64,000 bases of DNA from Puniceicoccales bacterium Verruco_02 (GCA_001604585.1 LVBW01000009.1:1-64000); one strand, 5' to 3'; shown: positions 39,644-48,007, counted from the stretch's first letter. Numbers and translations are program-made. Notes: generated by a model not told the origin, from the sequence alone.

Positions 39644-40829
39644 ACCTGCCTCCAGTGCAAACTCCGTAGCCGATACGCTCGAACTCTCCGTTGTGATGCC
39701 CTGCCTGAACGAGGCAGATACCCTCGCTGTCTGCATAGGCAAGGCCCTGCGCGCCATGCGCGAGGCGGGCATCGAGGGCGAGGTGCTGGTGGCCGACAAT
39801 GGCTCAAAAGACGGCTCGATAGAGATTGCCGAGGCAAAGGGGGCAAGGGTTGTACATGTAAAGGAAAGGGGCTATGGCAATGCGCTTATGGGCGGCATCG
39901 AGGCGGCAAAAGGCCGCTTCATCATAATGGGAGATGCGGATGACAGTTACGACTTCCTAGAAATCCCTCGCTTTGTAACAGAGCTGCGGAAGGGTTATGA
40001 CCTTGCTCAAGGCTGCCGCTTGGAATCTGGCGGGGGCAAGGTATTGCCCGGAGCCATGCCCTTCCTGCACAGGCACTGGGGCAACCCGATGTTCACAGCC
40101 TTTGTGCGCAACTGGTTCTCGGCACCTATTCACGATGTTTACTGTGGACTTCGCGGCTTTACCAAAGAGGCTTACGCAAAAATTGCCCCGCGCTGCACTG
40201 GCATGGAGTTCGCTACAGAGATGATAATAAAGGCGGCCCTGCTGAAGCTAAGTATTGCCGAAGTGCCCATTACCCTGCACCCCGACGGACGAAAGGCGCA
40301 CAAGCCGCACCTACGCACCTTCCGCGACGGCTGGCGCACCCTGCGCTTCTTTCTTCTTTACTGCCCGCGGCGCCTGTATGTGATGCCCGGCCTAGTGCTC
40401 TGGGGTCTTGGAGCGCTGTTCTACACTGTTGTTCTTGCTGGAATACCCCTTTACGGCATCCGCACCGGGGCGCACACCCTGCTCGTTGCCAGCCTCTTCA
40501 TACTGATGGGCTACCAGTCTCTGCTCTTCGGGGCCTTGACCAAGGTGTTTGCTATCGGCGAAGGGATGTTGCCTCAGGATCGAAAGAGTCGCCTCATGTT
40601 TCGCTTGGCAAATCTTGAACGCGGCCTTGTCGCCGGAGGTCTTTCGATGTTCGTCGGGCTTGGTCTCATTGCCTATGCTGCCTCCCATTGGGCGGGCACT
40701 GGCTTCGGACCGCTGGACTACGGCTCCACGATGAAACTTGTTGTGCCGGGCATGACTTTGGCAGCGATCGGCTTCCAGACCATTCTGGCAAGCTTTTTCA
40801 TGAGTCTTCTTGGAATGAGGCGCAAATAG
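39636..40829 (+). CDS. GT2 glycosyltransferase, dolichol-/polyprenyl-phosphate sugar synthase type
   Basis: Transfers a sugar from a nucleotide donor to a polyprenyl phosphate, giving the donor a GT-C enzyme would use. GT-A catalytic domain (about 16-240) with VVMPCLNEADTL, ADNGSKDGS, MGDADDSYDF (metal-binding DxD region) and VYCGLRGFTKEAY, followed by two C-terminal helix pairs (about 250-395). 397 residues. Start overlaps the previous gene by 8 bases. Next gene begins 2 bases after its stop. Confidence 0.9.
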   Translation: MPEPASSANSVADTLELSVVMPCLNEADTLAVCIGKALRAMREAGIEGEVLVADNGSKDGSIEIAEAKGARVVHVKERGYGNALMGGIEAAKGRFIIMGDADDSYDFLEIPRFVTELRKGYDLAQGCRLESGGGKVLPGAMPFLHRHWGNPMFTAFVRNWFSAPIHDVYCGLRGFTKEAYAKIAPRCTGMEFATEMIIKAALLKLSIAEVPITLHPDGRKAHKPHLRTFRDGWRTLRFFLLYCPRRLYVMPGLVLWGLGALFYTVVLAGIPLYGIRTGAHTLLVASLFILMGYQSLLFGALTKVFAIGEGMLPQDRKSRLMFRLANLERGLVAGGLSMFVGLGLIAYAASHWAGTGFGPLDYGSTMKLVVPGMTLAAIGFQTILASFFMSLLGMRRK

Positions 40830-40830
40830 G

Positions 40831-41433
40831 ATGAATCCGGTCGAAATGCTACACGACAGGCATGTGAAAGGCCGCCGGGTGGGAGTGCTCGCTTCGCTCC
40901 TTGCCCCACTATTGCCTGACTCTGGCCGGGTGCTTGACATTGGCTCTGGCGACGGCGCATTGGCGGCCGAACTGATGAGCCGAAACCCGGGCCTTACCAT
41001 CGACGGGGTTGACACCCTGCTGCGCCCCGGGGCGGCTATCCCAACCAAACAGTTCGACGGCGTGCATATCGAGGCCGCCGACTCTTCCTACGACCTATGC
41101 ATGTTCGTGGACGTGATTCATCATGCGGACAAGCCTCTAGAATTGCTGCGCGAGGCCGCCAGAGTAAGCGGCGGAAAGCTGTTGATCAAAGACCACCTGC
41201 GCGAGGGTCTGTTTGCACAGGCTACGCTCAGTTTCATGGACAGGGTTCACAATTCGCGCTACGGGGTAAGCCTGCCATGCCGCTACTGGAGCGAGAGGGA
41301 ATGGCGCGATGTCTTTGCCCAGCTCGGACTGAACCCGGAGCAGTGGAAGGACCGCGTAATACTCTACCCCGCATGGGCAAACTGGCTCTTTGGCCGTCGC
41401 CTGCACATAATAACGAGCCTTCGCCGCATATGA
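40831..41433 (+). CDS. Class I SAM-dependent methyltransferase
   Basis: 200 residues. The SAM motif is VLDIGSGDGALAAEL (about 32-46), then DLCMFVDVIHHAD (motif II region) and GGKLLIKDHLREG. A small-molecule or lipid-linked-glycan methylase by context, substrate unknown. It sits two bases after the GT2 gene, and its stop is shared with the next start (ATGA). Confidence 0.88.
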   Translation: MNPVEMLHDRHVKGRRVGVLASLLAPLLPDSGRVLDIGSGDGALAAELMSRNPGLTIDGVDTLLRPGAAIPTKQFDGVHIEAADSSYDLCMFVDVIHHADKPLELLREAARVSGGKLLIKDHLREGLFAQATLSFMDRVHNSRYGVSLPCRYWSEREWRDVFAQLGLNPEQWKDRVILYPAWANWLFGRRLHIITSLRRI

Positions 41434-42128
41434 ACAGCGGGGATAGCGAAAGGCTGAGCTACTGGACCCAAGGGCAGGACTGTTGCGACCCGGTGTGGGA
41501 GGCCGCATACGAGCGTTTTGAGAGCCGGGACGAGGAACGGACAAAATTCCGCCGTCGCCTCAAATCCCTTGGGATTGCCGCACTGCCTCGCAATTCGCGT
41601 GTTGCGGACCTGTTCTGTGGCCGTGGCAGCAATCTGGACGTGCTGGCTGATATGGGGTTCGGCGACATTTGCGGGGTGGATCTTTCCCCCTCCCTGCTTC
41701 GTCAACACACAGGCCGGGCCAAGCTGTATGTGGGCGACTGCCGGGACATAAAACTACCCGATGCATGCAAGGACTTTGTCATTGTGCAAGGCGGGCTGCA
41801 TCACCTGCCAGAGCTACCCGATGACCTCGACAAGTGCCTTGGGGAGATTCGCCGCATACTGGCTCCCGGCGGCCTTGTGGCCTTTGTCGAACCTAGCCTT
41901 ACTCCCTTCCTGCGCCTTGTGCATTATGCCTGCGGCATCCGAGTTCTGCGCCGCCTGATGCCAAAGCTGGACGCCCTCGCCGTCATGATTGATCACGAAC
42001 GCGTCGGGTACTTCAACTGGCTATCCCGACAGGGCGAGATATGCACCCTGACATGCCGCCACTTCAACCCCTTGCTCAACAGGCGCAGTTTTGGCAAGTG
42101 GTACTTCGTTGGCCGCAAGGAGGGCTGA
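41430..42128 (+). CDS. Class I SAM-dependent methyltransferase, second copy type
   Basis: 232 residues. Motif I reads VADLFCGRGSNLDVLADMG, then GVDLSPSLL, VGDCRDIKLPD, VIVQGGLHHLPELP and a late APGGLVAFVEPSL. It is not a close paralogue of the preceding methylase but has the same class fold. ATG 41430 overlaps the previous stop by 4 bases, so it ends a four-gene run (membrane GT, GT2, two methylases) that probably makes and caps a surface glycan. Confidence 0.88.
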   Translation: MNSGDSERLSYWTQGQDCCDPVWEAAYERFESRDEERTKFRRRLKSLGIAALPRNSRVADLFCGRGSNLDVLADMGFGDICGVDLSPSLLRQHTGRAKLYVGDCRDIKLPDACKDFVIVQGGLHHLPELPDDLDKCLGEIRRILAPGGLVAFVEPSLTPFLRLVHYACGIRVLRRLMPKLDALAVMIDHERVGYFNWLSRQGEICTLTCRHFNPLLNRRSFGKWYFVGRKEG

Positions 42129-42132
42129 GACT

Positions 42133-42324
42133 TTAGGCGTAAAGGTTCAGCAAGGTGCCAGCTCCGCCGCTTGGCACGGGGACATTCTGCACGGACTGGG
42201 TAACCATGCTGATCATTTCCTGCTGCACCTGATGCTGCTGGCGAATCATGCCCACTTGCACCTGACTTTGAGTAAGTGCCATCTGTGCCGCTATCTGCGA
42301 TGCTGCCAATGCTGCGAGGTCCAT
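42133..42324 (-). CDS. YjfB-family putative motility protein
   Basis: 63 residues from ATG 42324: MDLAALAASQIAAQMALTQS, then VQQEMISMVTQSVQNVP and a GTLLNLYA tail. This is the layout of the YjfB/putative motility protein family (PF14070): short, Gln/Met-rich helices, with an N-terminal MD-A-L-A-S. Found in flagellated bacteria, exact role unknown. A stable hairpin lies just upstream of its start (42333-42361). It fits the other motility genes. Confidence 0.7.
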   Translation of the reverse strand: MDLAALAASQIAAQMALTQSQVQVGMIRQQHQVQQEMISMVTQSVQNVPVPSGGAGTLLNLYA

Positions 42325-42332
42325 GATGTACA

Positions 42333-42361
42333 TCAAGTCGCCACCTCGCAGTGCGACTTGA
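42333..42361 (-). promoter_or_regulatory. 9-bp hairpin in the YjfB leader
   Basis: TCAAGTCGC (42333-42341) and GCGACTTGA (42353-42361) are exact complements with an 11-base loop, 9-37 bases upstream of the YjfB ATG on the minus strand. It would occupy the ribosome-binding region of the mRNA, so it may control translation, or be an operator in DNA form. Confidence 0.45.
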
Positions 42362-42424
42362 GAAAATTACCCAAGAATATCTTTCTTTGATAACTGCCCT
42401 TGCGGTGCTATTCTGCTTGGCGTC

Positions 42425-42844
42425 ATGGTCAGCCATACATTCACTTTCCGCGTCCGCTATGCCGAAACGGACCAGATGGGCACTTTTTACAACGCGCGCG
42501 CTCTGGAGTGGTTCGAGGTAGGGCGCAGCGAACTGTCACGTTCCATGGGCCTTCCTTATACCGAGTGGGAAAAGCGCGGGGCCTTTCTTCCGCTTGTCGA
42601 GGCGGGAGTAAAATTCAAGGGAACGGCCCGCTACGACGACCTGCTGGAGATGCGCGTCTGGACCGTGGAGGCAGGCCGTGTGCGCCTGCGCTTTGAATAC
42701 GAAATCCGGCACGCTGGCGATAACGGCCGCCTTGTGGCAACGGGCTTCACGGTGCATCCCCTTGTTGACGCGCAAATGCGCCCGATGCGCCTGCCGGATT
42801 GGGTGCGTAGCAGCATGGGGCTGGATGGCGATGCAGAGGCATAA
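42425..42844 (+). CDS. Acyl-CoA thioesterase, YbgC/4-hydroxybenzoyl-CoA thioesterase type
   Basis: A hot-dog-fold thioesterase of 139 residues. VRYAETDQMGTFYNARALEWFEVGRSEL carries the catalytic Asp region of the family; the rest (GVKFKGTARYDDLLEMRVWTVE, RLRFEYEIRH) fits. YbgC proteins are often associated with the Tol-Pal system, not found here. Free-standing gene between YjfB and YmdB. Confidence 0.9.
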   Translation: MVSHTFTFRVRYAETDQMGTFYNARALEWFEVGRSELSRSMGLPYTEWEKRGAFLPLVEAGVKFKGTARYDDLLEMRVWTVEAGRVRLRFEYEIRHAGDNGRLVATGFTVHPLVDAQMRPMRLPDWVRSSMGLDGDAEA

Positions 42845-42900
42845 GGCCCGCCTTTCAAATTATTGCTTCCATGCGGGATGTATTTCACATTACATGACTT

Positions 42901-43680
42901 ATGCCCAGACTGCTTTTCATTGGTGACATAGTAGGCCGCCCAGGACGAGACCTGATACGCGAGCGTCTGCCAAAGCTTCGCGAAGAACTCGGCGCGGACT
43001 TCGTCGTAGCAAACGGCGAAAATGCCGCCGCAGGCGCTGGCATAACCGCGACCATTGCCCACGAATTGCTGGCTTCTGGTGTGGACGTTGTCACCCTTGG
43101 CGACCATGTCTGGGATCAGCGTGGCTTCGACAAGGAAATAGTCGGCCTCGATAAAGTTTGCCGCCCGGCAAACCTCCCATCCCAGTGTCCTGGCAGGACA
43201 TTCATCGTAGTGGAAAAGGACGGAGTGCGCCTTGGCATATGCACCCTGCTCGGCTCTGCGTTCATGAAGATCGAGGCCGACTCGGCCTTTCACATGATCG
43301 ACGCCTTCATAGAGAAGATAAAAGGCCAGTGCGACGCGCTGCTGGTTGAGCTTCATGCAGAGGCCACTTCGGAAAAAGTCGCGATGGGCTGGTATCTGGA
43401 CGGTCGGGCTACACTGGTGGCTGGTACACATACACACATTCCGACGGCGGACGAAATCGTACTCCCGCGTGGCACGGCCTACATCACGGACGTGGGCATG
43501 ACAGGCCCATACCAGTCTATACTCGGGCGGGAAGTGGCCGGGGTCCTAGGACGCTTTCTCGACGGAATGCCCCGCCGCTGGGAAATAGCCAGCGGGGATA
43601 TGCGCCTGTGTGGCTGCGTTGTCGATTTCACGCCAAAGGGTATGGCGACCTCTATCAAGCGTGTTGACCTGCGCGTGTAA
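42901..43680 (+). CDS. ymdB: YmdB-family metallophosphoesterase (TIGR00282)
   Basis: A dimetal phosphodiesterase. MPRLLFIGDIVGRPGRD starts at residue 1, then VVANGENAAAG, VVTLGDHVWDQ, VELHAEATSEK and LVAGTHTHIPTADE with the His ligands, ending YITDVGMTGP. In Bacillus the homologue YmdB hydrolyses cAMP and affects biofilm genes. 259 residues, complete. A separate class III c-di-AMP synthase is nearby at 45300, but a functional link is only a thought. Confidence 0.94.
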   Translation: MPRLLFIGDIVGRPGRDLIRERLPKLREELGADFVVANGENAAAGAGITATIAHELLASGVDVVTLGDHVWDQRGFDKEIVGLDKVCRPANLPSQCPGRTFIVVEKDGVRLGICTLLGSAFMKIEADSAFHMIDAFIEKIKGQCDALLVELHAEATSEKVAMGWYLDGRATLVAGTHTHIPTADEIVLPRGTAYITDVGMTGPYQSILGREVAGVLGRFLDGMPRRWEIASGDMRLCGCVVDFTPKGMATSIKRVDLRV

Positions 43681-43759
43681 GCTGAAGAGGCCTATTGCAT
43701 CCTACCTCCATCCATTCGGCTTGAGAAGCTCGCCCGCTGCCTGCAATCTGTCCTGCAAG

Positions 43760-44671
43760 TTGTTGCGACGCATATCCAGTCGAGTTCTCCAAGCCGTTCC
43801 GGTGCTCTTGGCCGTATTCACCCTAAGCTTTTTCATGGTTCGGGCAGCTCCCGGCGGTCCATTCAGCAGCGAAAAGGCTCTCCCCCCCGCCGTCCTCGAA
43901 AGGCTGAACGCACACTATGGGCTGGATAAAAGCCTGGCCCAGCAGTATGTCACCACTCTTAGCTGTGTGCTGAAGGGGGACCTTGGACCATCTCTTCGCT
44001 ACGAAGGGCGTAGCGTCAACGCAATGATAGCCGAGGCCCTGCCAGTGTCGCTTGAACTTGGCGCCTGGGCCATGCTCTTTGCCCTTGCAACAGGCATTCC
44101 TCTGGGCGTTATCGCTGCCCTGCGCAAAGATACTTGGCTGGACTGGCTGCCGATGGGCTGGGCTATGACTGGAATATGCCTGCCAAGCTTTGTAATTGGC
44201 CCGATGCTTGTAATGCTGTTTTCGATATGGCTCGGTTGGTTCAACCCAACGGGCTGGTTCACGGCGGCAGATCGCGTGCTTCCTGCCCTTACGCTGGGCC
44301 TTCCCTACTCTGCCATCGTTGCCCGCCTTACACGCGCAGGCATGGCCGGGGTGCTGGGTATGGCTTTCATCGACGCTGCAAGGGCCAGAGGCGTCTCTGG
44401 GATTCGCCTTGTATGTGTCCACAGCCTGCGCGGCGGTCTCCAGCCTCTTGTCGCGTATCTTGGCCCAGCTTTCGCCGGAGTACTCACAGGCTCATTCGTA
44501 GTTGAGACCATATTCAACATTCCTGGCCTAGGGCAGTTGTTCGTTCGCGGAGCACTGGGTAGGGACTTCACAATGGTACAGGGAACAGTGCTCCTATATG
44601 CTGGCATGGTGGTGCTTATGAACCTTGCGGCCGATATTCTCCAGTCGTGGATGGACCCCCGTTCGGCCTGA
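43760..44671 (+). CDS. ABC-type permease of the OppB/DppB family, unaccompanied
   Basis: An inner-membrane half of an oligopeptide-type importer: RRISSRVLQAVPVLLAVFTLSFFMVRAAPGGPF (the typical start), then APGGPF, about six helices and the EAA loop region (FIDAARARGVSG), ending GQLFVRGALGRDFTMVQGTVLLYA. The start is uncertain: TTG 43760/43763 gives the classic N-terminus LLRRISS; upstream GTG or TTG at 43610-43721 overlap the ymdB end. No OppC, ATPases or binding protein adjoin, so partners must lie elsewhere. Confidence 0.85.
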   Translation: MLRRISSRVLQAVPVLLAVFTLSFFMVRAAPGGPFSSEKALPPAVLERLNAHYGLDKSLAQQYVTTLSCVLKGDLGPSLRYEGRSVNAMIAEALPVSLELGAWAMLFALATGIPLGVIAALRKDTWLDWLPMGWAMTGICLPSFVIGPMLVMLFSIWLGWFNPTGWFTAADRVLPALTLGLPYSAIVARLTRAGMAGVLGMAFIDAARARGVSGIRLVCVHSLRGGLQPLVAYLGPAFAGVLTGSFVVETIFNIPGLGQLFVRGALGRDFTMVQGTVLLYAGMVVLMNLAADILQSWMDPRSA

Positions 44672-44687
44672 ATGGCTGGCTTACGAT

Positions 44688-44712
44688 GCCAGCGTGCATA
44701 TCATGCACTGGC
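44688..44712. terminator. Imperfect hairpin after the OppB gene
   Basis: GCCA-GC-GTGCAT / ATGCAC-TGGC, a 10-bp stem with a two-base bulge and a 3-base loop, starting 17 bases past the OppB stop. It overlaps a second small stem (44675-44693). No T-tract. Probably the transcript end. Confidence 0.35.
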
Positions 44713-44804
44713 GTGCGCCTCGTCGTAGCGGTCAAATAATTGTATGAAGCTCTTGCGAACGCGGCGGCGCGGATGCATCATTTGCGCTTGTAAAGGAGCC
44801 ATTC

Positions 44805-45221
44805 TTGGCCCTTTCTTTCATGAAAATGACGACCCTAGCTGTAAGCACCCCGGAATCCTTCGCCCCTGTGCTCGTCCAGATAGCACTGGCACTGGCAATT
44901 GCCGTTGGCCTCATTGTGGTAAGTCACATCTTCGGCCAGCGACTGCGCAAGAAAAACCCCTACAAGGACATGCCCTACGAGTGCGGCCTGCCCATGCAGG
45001 GAAGTGCGCACCCGCGCTTCAGCGTGAAGTTCTACACAGCGGCCATGTTGTTCATCATCTTTGACATAGAGGTGGTGTTCATGTTCCCGCTCGCCCTTGT
45101 TTATCGGAAGTTGCTCAGCATCGGCGTGCCTATACTTGTCCCTTCTCTCGTATTCATCGCCGTGTTAGTTGTTGGCCTTGTTTACGAGCTTCGCAAGGGC
45201 GCTCTTGAATGGGAACGATAG
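44805..45221 (+). CDS. nuoA: NADH-quinone oxidoreductase subunit A, alone
   Basis: Membrane subunit of complex I: three helices (about 21-41, 78-103, 110-131) with the diagnostic PYECGLPMQGSAHPRFSVKFYTAAMLFIIFDIEVVFMFPLALV. A good ribosome site (AAAGGAG, 44792-44798) is six bases before TTG 44805, so that start is preferred over ATG 44820. The rest of the nuo operon is not next to it; the following gene is unrelated. Terminator-like stem overlaps the stop codon. Confidence 0.93.
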   Translation: MALSFMKMTTLAVSTPESFAPVLVQIALALAIAVGLIVVSHIFGQRLRKKNPYKDMPYECGLPMQGSAHPRFSVKFYTAAMLFIIFDIEVVFMFPLALVYRKLLSIGVPILVPSLVFIAVLVVGLVYELRKGALEWER

Positions 45222-45237
45222 CTTCCCTTATTTTTTT
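45211..45237 (+). terminator. Intrinsic terminator overlapping the nuoA stop
   Basis: A 5-bp stem GGGAA/TTCCC (45211-45215 with 45223-45227) is followed by TTATTTTTTT. The stop codon TAG lies in the loop. The stem is short, but the T-tract is the best in this part of the window. It would isolate the single nuoA gene. Confidence 0.6.
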
Positions 45238-45299
45238 ACAAGGCTTTACCTGCGTTGCGTTTGACCCAGCCCGGCCCCCGGCCTAACCTCTTTGGCAAG

Positions 45300-46658
45300 A
45301 TGAGGCTTGATCGCTACCTCACCAAAACCCGCATAGTCAACATCGAGAGCAGGGACCTCAAGGGTGCCTTGGCCGAGCTGCTTGGGGCGGCTATGAAAAG
45401 CTCCAAACTGCCCTTGGATCGCGACGTGTTGCATGGCGAACTACTCCAGCGAGAGAGCACCATGACCACATACTTGGGCAACGGTGTGGCGATGCCCCAC
45501 ATCAGGGTCAAGATGGACAAACCCTACGTCTTTGCCGTGGGCCGTTGCATCGAAGGACTCTCCGCCGAGGATTCTCGCGAATACCGAGAGGTGCGTCTGT
45601 TGTTCCTGCTGCTCGCTGCCGACGGAGAGCCGAATTATCTAAATGTGCTCGCCTCTTTAGCCAGATTGTTCCGCGAGCAGGCGCTTGTTAACTACATTGT
45701 TGACTCTCCCGACCTCAAGACCCTTCGCGAACGTGCGTTCATGGGCTTTTCGGGCCTAATTGCCAAGCCGGAGAAAAAGCAGGATCGCTTCAACAGGGTG
45801 CTGCTGAAGGAGGGAGAGCGAATCGCGCGCGCTAGTCGCTGTGCAGCCATACTGCTTTTCAGCGACACTTTCACCAACCCGGCTTCGATCAAGGAAGACC
45901 TGCCCCGCTTCCGCACGATACGCATTGCTCGCTCATCGGCCGACAAGCCGCAGGCTGGCACTGTCAAGAGTGACGGGATAATTGAAGTGCGCTCGTATTC
46001 GCGGCAACGGCTGGCCCAGCTGCGCAGCGCAGTCCTTATCGGACTTACGCGAGGACTTTTTAATTATAACGACCGGCTATGTTGCGTGGGCGGAATCCCC
46101 GGCTCCAACCAGCTGGACACCGTATGCGTAATCGACGTGGAGCGGGAGTTTCAGAGCGTGATAACGCGCGAAGATTTGCTGCCGCGCAGTGTGAAAATCG
46201 AGGTAATTGAGCGAATCCTTGGCATTGCGGCAGAGTTGGCCGTTGAGGGGCGCGAAGGCAGACCCGTGGGCAGTCTCTTCGTCGTGGGGGATTCGCAGAA
46301 CGTTAACCAGATGGTTAAACCTCTGGTGTTGAACCCTTTCTACGGCTACCGCGAGGAGGACCGCAATATTCTGAATCCCTTCATGGATGAAACCATCAAG
46401 GAGTATTCCGTAATCGATGGTTGCTTCGTCATCCGTGGCGATGGAGTTGTGGAATCCGCCGGTAGCCTGATCCATGCGCCCAGCCAGTACTATCAGGACA
46501 TGCCAGGCGGCTTCGGTGCCAGGCACTCGGCCGCGGCTGCCATTTCTCGCGCCGCAGACTGCATAGCGATAGTGGTGTCCGCAAGCAACGGTCGCCTGAC
46601 ATTGTTCCGACACGGGGTAATGATGCCGCTTATCGAGAAGCCCATTGGCAGCTATTGA
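45300..46658 (+). CDS. EIIA / PK_C-like / DAC (diadenylate cyclase) fusion protein
   Basis: 452 residues in three parts. 1-150: a PTS EIIA type-2 (PtsN-like) domain with phosphoryl-accepting His in NGVAMPHIRV (H67). About 160-290: an alpha/beta region like the pyruvate-kinase C-terminal domain that precedes DAC in archaeal CdaZ (RVLLKEGERIARASRCAAILLFSDT, GLTRGLFNYNDRLCCVGGIPG). 295-452: a DAC domain of the CdaA/DisA class that makes cyclic di-AMP. The DGA motif reads IDG C (371-375) and RHR reads GARHSAA (406-412); later strands (CIAIVVSASNGRLTLFRHG) are intact. Activity is probable but the two changes matter. Start 45300 (MRLDRYLTKTR). Signal: sugar/nitrogen PTS status could control c-di-AMP. 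Confidence 0.88.
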   Translation: MRLDRYLTKTRIVNIESRDLKGALAELLGAAMKSSKLPLDRDVLHGELLQRESTMTTYLGNGVAMPHIRVKMDKPYVFAVGRCIEGLSAEDSREYREVRLLFLLLAADGEPNYLNVLASLARLFREQALVNYIVDSPDLKTLRERAFMGFSGLIAKPEKKQDRFNRVLLKEGERIARASRCAAILLFSDTFTNPASIKEDLPRFRTIRIARSSADKPQAGTVKSDGIIEVRSYSRQRLAQLRSAVLIGLTRGLFNYNDRLCCVGGIPGSNQLDTVCVIDVEREFQSVITREDLLPRSVKIEVIERILGIAAELAVEGREGRPVGSLFVVGDSQNVNQMVKPLVLNPFYGYREEDRNILNPFMDETIKEYSVIDGCFVIRGDGVVESAGSLIHAPSQYYQDMPGGFGARHSAAAAISRAADCIAIVVSASNGRLTLFRHGVMMPLIEKPIGSY

Positions 46659-46728
46659 GGCAGTAGGTGGCTGCTCGAATATGAACGAGCCGTTCTAGCA
46701 GCGAGGGCACACGCCATTGGGCGCTTCC

Positions 46729-47202
46729 CTACTTCACTAGATCGGCAGGAATCTTTACGCATACCTTGCGCGCCATGTCGCATTCCGGGCTGGCAAGGCC
46801 AGTCATGTGTGGCTCCTCGGGGAAAATAAGGGCAAACATACCGCTGGCGTTGCGAAGCAGGCACTGGGACTGCGGAGGATGAGCAAAATACTGGGCCTCG
46901 TTGGCAACGTTGTAGGGCGCGTTCTCACTCAATTCCGATAGCAGGCAATATTCGATGCCTTCAACTCCCTGAATGGTATAATGGATGTCGATGGTATGGT
47001 GATGGGTTTCGAGTATGGCTGCATCACGGGCCTTAAGCTTTCGATTCATTACGTTCGCATAAAAACCTTCTGAACCAAGATCATGAATGCCCTCGGAAAC
47101 GGTTGCCGCCTCGCGTTCGAGCCATGTGAGCGCCTTGGCAAGTGATTCATTGTCAGCGAGACCGGGAATGTCACGCCACTGGGATAGGAGTGCGAAGATC
47201 AT
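46729..47202 (-). CDS. YhcH/YjgK/YiaL-family protein
   Basis: A small beta-sandwich (DUF386) family often beside sialic-acid or sugar catabolism genes; some act as anomerase-like enzymes. 157 residues; motifs ETHHHTIDIHYTIQGVEGIEY and FALIFPEEPHMTGLA with metal-binding His/Glu, near-canonical KVCVKIPADLVK end. No sugar operon surrounds it, so the substrate is unknown. Convergent with the EIIA-DAC gene. Confidence 0.9.
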   Translation of the reverse strand: MIFALLSQWRDIPGLADNESLAKALTWLEREAATVSEGIHDLGSEGFYANVMNRKLKARDAAILETHHHTIDIHYTIQGVEGIEYCLLSELSENAPYNVANEAQYFAHPPQSQCLLRNASGMFALIFPEEPHMTGLASPECDMARKVCVKIPADLVK

Positions 47203-47304
47203 ACCGAATTGGTGTAGAGTGTGTTATGAGTAATTGCCACCACTAACTAAGCCGGTCTGAAAAAGTTGGACAGGGAAGAAGGGCTGCCGAAATTCGAGGC
47301 CTCG

Positions 47305-47635
47305 ATGAAAACGAGACGGAAATTCACGAGCGAGTTCATAAGCAAGGTGGCGCTTGAGGCGCCGCAGGAGCGCGAGCCGATCCACGAGATCGCGAAGCGC
47401 TACCCAGGTCCATCCGGCACAGGTGACCCAATGGAAGAAGGCGCTGCTGGGGGGCGCGGGCAGCGTGTTCGAGAAAGAGAAGGACAAGGGCGATGAGGAG
47501 CTGAAGCGACAGCAGAAGGAAGACTGCCTCTACAAACAGATCGGCCACATGCAGGTTCAGGTGGATATTTTAAAAGAGGTCCATCGCAAGTGTGGCGTCC
47601 CGGTGCAGGAGGACGAGCTTGATCGGCTCGGATAA
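47305..47635 (+). pseudogene. IS3 orfA with one-base insertion
   Basis: MKTRRKFTSEFISKVALEA, then IHEIAKRY in one frame and VHPAQVTQWKKALLGGAGSVFEKEKDK in the next: the expected helix-turn-helix and leucine-zipper regions of orfA. One extra C in the CCC run at 47403-47405 shifts the frame (Y-Q-V-H expected). The second part continues to LYKQIGHMQVQVDILKE. Confidence 0.85.
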
Positions 47636-47958
47636 GCACATGAGCCTCAAGGAGCAATGCGAACTGGTCGGGGTGCCCCGGTCGAGCCACTACTTTCGCC
47701 CGGAGAGCGATCCGAAGGCCGGGGACGAGATGCTGATGCGTGCGATCGACCGGGTGTACATGGAGGAGCCGACGTTCGGAACGCGACTGATGCGCGACGC
47801 GTTGTGCGAGCTGGGCCACCAGATCGGACGGGGCCGTGTGCGTCATATGATGCGTGGCATGGGGATCGAGCCGATCTACCCGACGCCGCGGCTGTGTGGA
47901 GGCGCTGAGGGAGGCCTTGCGCGATACGGGATCCCCGAAATCTTCAACACGGATCACC
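47617..47958 (+). pseudogene. IS3 orfB (integrase) remnant, internal deletion
   Basis: LIGSDKHMSLKEQCELVGVPRSSHYF and AIDRVYMEEPTFGTRLMRDAL, GRGRVRHMMRGMGIEPIYPTPRL match orfB's N-terminal part. The stretch that should hold most of the DDE core is gone; the frame jumps to GLARYGIPEIFNTDH, the region around the second catalytic Asp, and then ends in the palindrome. Not functional. Confidence 0.85.
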
Positions 47959-48007
47959 GAGGTTTCCGCTCCGCTACGGCCTGCGGCCTTCGTTGCGCGG
48001 AAACCTC
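47959..48007. repeat. Palindromic repeat (REP-like)
   Basis: GAGGTTTCCGC (47959-47969) pairs exactly with GCGGAAACCTC (47997-48007) around a 27-base GC-rich centre with further inner symmetry (CCGCTACGGCCTGCGG). It interrupts the IS3 orfB end. Structure and composition are those of REP/small palindromic elements. Only this copy was noticed in the window. Confidence 0.6.
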
